Part shown: positions 6,016 to 8,423 of the stretch, piece by piece | How positions within the stretch are numbered: position 1 is the stretch's first letter | How the letters are laid out: each line of letters begins with the position of its first letter | From: Azoarcus sp. | GTDB lineage: Bacteria; Pseudomonadota; Gammaproteobacteria; Burkholderiales; Rhodocyclaceae | Length of the DNA stretch: 8,423 bases | Assembly: GCA_031285365.1 (NCBI GenBank) | Contig: JAITWP010000014.1 | Span: 1-8,423, forward strand | Direction of reading: 5' to 3' | Notes under the pieces: generated by a model | The model's database searches: none | Told to the model about the DNA's origin: nothing | Seen by the model: the letters and a program-made list of their open reading frames with translations, nothing else | Position numbers and translations under genes: made by a program

Positions 6016-8303
6016 TCGCGCAAGAGCTTGAGGTCAGTCTGCATCTGGCCTTCGTCGAGGCCCGACAGAAACGCCACGAATTCATCACTGTCGAGCATCT
6101 GCTGCTCGCGTTGTTGGACAACCCGTCCGCTGCGCAGGTTCTGCGCGCCTGCTCGGTCAACATCAACGAACTGCGGCGGGAACTGTCCCATTTCATCAAC
6201 GAGCACACCCCCAGGATCGGGGGCAGCGACGAGATCGAAACCCAACCCACGCTCGGTTTTCAGCGCGTCATTCAGCGCGCGATCCTGCATGTACAGTCAT
6301 CGGGAAAAAAGGAAGTCAACGGCGCCAACGTGCTGGTCGCCATTTTTGGCGAAAAGGATTCACACGCCGTCTTTTTCCTCCAGCGCCAAAACGTTTCCCG
6401 CCTCGATGTCGTGAACTTCATCTCGCACGGCATCACCCGAACGCAACCGGAAGGCGCCTCGGCCTCCAGTCGCAACGAGCAGGAAGGCTCCCCCGAACAG
6501 GAACAGGAAGACAAAACCCGCAACAACGCGCTCGAAGCCTATACCCATAACCTCAACCAGCAGGTCTTGCAGGGCAAGATCGACCCGCTGATCGGGCGTG
6601 ACAGGGAAATCGAGCGGGTCATCCAGACCCTGTGCCGCCGACGCAAGAACAATCCGCTGCTGGTCGGCGAGGCGGGTGTGGGCAAAACCGCCATCGCCGA
6701 AGGACTGGCCCATCGGATCGTCGACAAGCTCGTGCCAGAAATCCTTGGAGACGCACAGGTCTACGCCCTCGACATGGGGGCACTGCTGGCTGGCACAAAA
6801 TATCGCGGCGATTTCGAGCAGCGAATGAAGGCCGTGCTCAAGCAGTTGCTCGACAGCAAGGATGCCATTCTCTTCATCGACGAAATCCACACCCTGATCG
6901 GGGCCGGCGCGGCCTCCAGCGGCACACTGGATGCCTCGAACCTGCTGAAACCGGCGCTTTCCACCGGTCGGCTGAAGTGCATCGGCGCGACCACCTACAC
7001 CGAATTCCGCCAGATTTTCGAAAAAGACCACGCCCTGTCCCGGCGTTTCCAGAAAATCGACATCACCGAACCTTCGGTGGCCGAAACCGTCGAGATCCTC
7101 AAGGGTCTGAAAACCCGTTTCGAGGAACATCATGGCATCCGGTACTCGCTCTCGGCCCTCACCTGCGCCGCTGAACTGTCGGCCAAATACATCAACGACC
7201 GCCACCTGCCCGACAAGGCCATCGACGTTATCGACGAAGCTGGCGCGGCGCAGCGCATTCTGCCCAAGTCCCGGCAGAAGAAAACCATCGGCAAGGGCGA
7301 GATCGAGGACATCATCGCCAAAATCGCCCGCATCCCGCCGCGCAGCGTCTCGCAGGACGACCGCGCCTCGCTGAAAACGCTCGACCGCGACCTCAAAAAT
7401 GTCGTGTTCGGGCAGGACGAAGCCATCAACGCCTTGGCGAAGTCCATCAAGATGTCGCGCTCCGGTCTGGGCAATCCGCAAAAACCCATCGGCTGCTTCC
7501 TGTTCTCCGGCCCAACCGGTGTCGGCAAGACCGAAGTTGCCCGCCAGCTTGCCTACACCATGGGCATTGAGCTTGCGCGCTTCGACATGTCCGAATACAT
7601 GGAACGCCACGCGGTAAGCCGCCTGATCGGCGCGCCTCCGGGTTACGTCGGTTTCGACCAGGGCGGGCTGCTCACCGAGCAGATCGTCAAAAAGCCGCAT
7701 TGCGTGCTGTTGCTCGACGAAATCGAAAAGGCCCACCCGGACATCTACAACATCCTGCTCCAGGTCATGGATCACGGCACGCTCACCGACAACAACGGAC
7801 GGCAGGCCGATTTCCGCAACGTCATTCTCATCATGACCACCAACGCCGGAGCCGACGCCATTCAGAAATCCGTCATGGGCTTCTCGGTCAAGCGCGAAGT
7901 GGGCGATGAAATGGGCGAAATCAAGCGCATTTTCACCCCTGAGTTCCGCAACCGACTCGACGCCATGATTTCGTTCAAGGCGCTCGACAGCGAAGTCATT
8001 CTGCGCGTGGTCGACAAGTTCCTGACGCAGCTCGAAGGCCAGTTGCACGAGAAGAAGGTCGAGGCCCATTTCACCTGCGCCCTCAAATCCTGGCTGGCTG
8101 AAAAAGGGTTCGATCCAACAATGGGTGCGCGCCCGATGGCGCGGCTGATCCAGGACATGATTCGCGCCGCGCTGGCCGATGAACTGCTGTTCGGACGGCT
8201 TGCCAACGGCGGCGAAGTGACTATCGACATCGACCCGGACAGCGAGAAGATCAAACTGGCGTTCGACCACGACCAAATATCTTCCGAGCCTGTTGTCGTT
8301 TGA
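6012..8303 (+). CDS. clpA: ATP-dependent Clp protease ATP-binding subunit ClpA
   Basis: ClpA is the hexameric AAA+ unfoldase that docks on ClpP and threads substrates into it; ClpS binds its N-domain. The 763-aa length is close to the 758 of E. coli. The order is: N-domain (about 1-145, starting MIAQELEVSLHLAF), an acidic, Gln/Ser-rich linker (about 147-170), D1 with Walker A GEAGVGKT (219-226), pore loop KYRG (263-266) and Walker B FIDE (Asp290, Glu291), then D2 with Walker A GPTGVGKT (500-507), pore loop GYVG (544-547) and Walker B LLDE (Asp569, Glu570), and a C-terminal small domain. The ClpP-docking loop carries MGF (622-624) where E. coli has IGL. The ATG at 6012 follows a strong GGAGG (about 6000-6004) inside the end of clpS. 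An upstream in-frame GTG (5907) lies within clpS and is not the start. Confidence 0.97.
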   Translation: MIAQELEVSLHLAFVEARQKRHEFITVEHLLLALLDNPSAAQVLRACSVNINELRRELSHFINEHTPRIGGSDEIETQPTLGFQRVIQRAILHVQSSGKKEVNGANVLVAIFGEKDSHAVFFLQRQNVSRLDVVNFISHGITRTQPEGASASSRNEQEGSPEQEQEDKTRNNALEAYTHNLNQQVLQGKIDPLIGRDREIERVIQTLCRRRKNNPLLVGEAGVGKTAIAEGLAHRIVDKLVPEILGDAQVYALDMGALLAGTKYRGDFEQRMKAVLKQLLDSKDAILFIDEIHTLIGAGAASSGTLDASNLLKPALSTGRLKCIGATTYTEFRQIFEKDHALSRRFQKIDITEPSVAETVEILKGLKTRFEEHHGIRYSLSALTCAAELSAKYINDRHLPDKAIDVIDEAGAAQRILPKSRQKKTIGKGEIEDIIAKIARIPPRSVSQDDRASLKTLDRDLKNVVFGQDEAINALAKSIKMSRSGLGNPQKPIGCFLFSGPTGVGKTEVARQLAYTMGIELARFDMSEYMERHAVSRLIGAPPGYVGFDQGGLLTEQIVKKPHCVLLLDEIEKAHPDIYNILLQVMDHGTLTDNNGRQADFRNVILIMTTNAGADAIQKSVMGFSVKREVGDEMGEIKRIFTPEFRNRLDAMISFKALDSEVILRVVDKFLTQLEGQLHEKKVEAHFTCALKSWLAEKGFDPTMGARPMARLIQDMIRAALADELLFGRLANGGEVTIDIDPDSEKIKLAFDHDQISSEPVVV

Positions 8304-8314
8304 CATGTAGATAC

Positions 8315-8348
8315 CGTCTTGCCCGTCAACGGGTAGAGGCGAAATTTT
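8315..8348 (+). terminator. Probable imperfect intrinsic terminator after clpA
   Basis: CGTCTTGCCCG (8315-8325) pairs with CGGGTAGAGGCG (8330-8341) around a TCAA loop, with three G-T wobbles and one bulged A; the core is CCCG/CGGG. AAATTTT follows at 8342-8348. It lies 11 nt after the clpA stop. The T-run is short, so termination may be incomplete. Confidence 0.45.
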
Positions 8349-8357
8349 CTCTGTAAG

Positions 8358-8386
8358 GTGTTCGGTTTTTGAGGACACCGAAACAC
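8358..8386. other. Unassigned hairpin downstream of clpA
   Basis: GTGTTCGGT (8358-8366) pairs with ACCGAAACAC (8377-8386) through nine base pairs with one bulge, leaving a 10-nt loop. No T-run follows on either strand, so it is not a canonical terminator. It may belong to the leader of a gene beyond the window or to a dispersed repeat. Confidence 0.3.
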
Positions 8387-8423
8387 AGATGGACGATCTT
8401 TCGCATGGCGGCTCCCAAGGCGG

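Noticed and set aside
6360..8378. A 672-codon open frame on the minus strand opposite clpA
   Set aside because: It is antisense to a fully supported clpA, has no recognisable motif and low-complexity composition, and is explained by G/C-rich codon bias.
8389..8423. Possible start of another gene (ATG at 8389, MDDLSHGG...)
   Set aside because: Only 11 codons are visible, there is no well-placed Shine-Dalgarno, and a second ATG in another frame (8405) is equally possible.

Overview
The window (about 60% G+C by eye) looks like an ordinary chromosomal segment of a betaproteobacterium, perhaps from the Nitrosomonadales/Rhodocyclales side. This placement rests on protein style and gene order: PilC-PilD, then FmdB-like protein/DUF502/AspRS, then a cold-shock gene divergent from clpS-clpA. 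No sequence comparison was possible.

Region 1 (1-2143) holds the end of a type IV pilus assembly cluster. pilC encodes the inner-membrane platform protein and pilD the prepilin peptidase/methyltransferase. They abut on the same strand, with pilD starting 2 nt after the pilC stop. The ATPase gene pilB usually precedes pilC and would lie just outside the window.

Region 2 (2144-2304) is a gene-free gap filled by a compact repeat element. Two related G/C-rich hairpin units sit in tandem, bracketed by an 11-bp inverted repeat.

Region 3 (2305-5024) is a tight same-strand run: an FmdB-family zinc-ribbon protein, a DUF502 membrane protein and aspartyl-tRNA synthetase (aspS). The AspRS carries His30 and Gly81 in the anticodon-binding domain, which suggests the non-discriminating type that also charges tRNA-Asn. 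A symmetric hairpin terminator separates aspS from the convergent cold-shock gene.

Region 4 (5120-8303) is a cold-shock protein gene on the minus strand, divergent from clpS-clpA on the plus strand, the arrangement known for cspD/clpS/clpA in Escherichia coli. ClpS is the N-degron adaptor that feeds substrates to the ClpA unfoldase, which works with ClpP (not in the window). The 371-bp divergent spacer is the most information-rich non-coding part. It has a perfect FNR-type palindrome (TTGAT-N4-ATCAA), a minus-strand promoter with a consensus -35, a leader of about 130 nt for the cold-shock gene containing an 18-codon upstream ORF that abuts its start codon, and two candidate clpS promoters, one of which would give a leaderless mRNA.

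The last 120 bases hold a probable clpA terminator and an unexplained hairpin. I found no mobile-element gene, CRISPR array, tRNA or rRNA, and no clearly undescribed multi-gene system. The novelty is in the intergenic DNA and in small protein variations.
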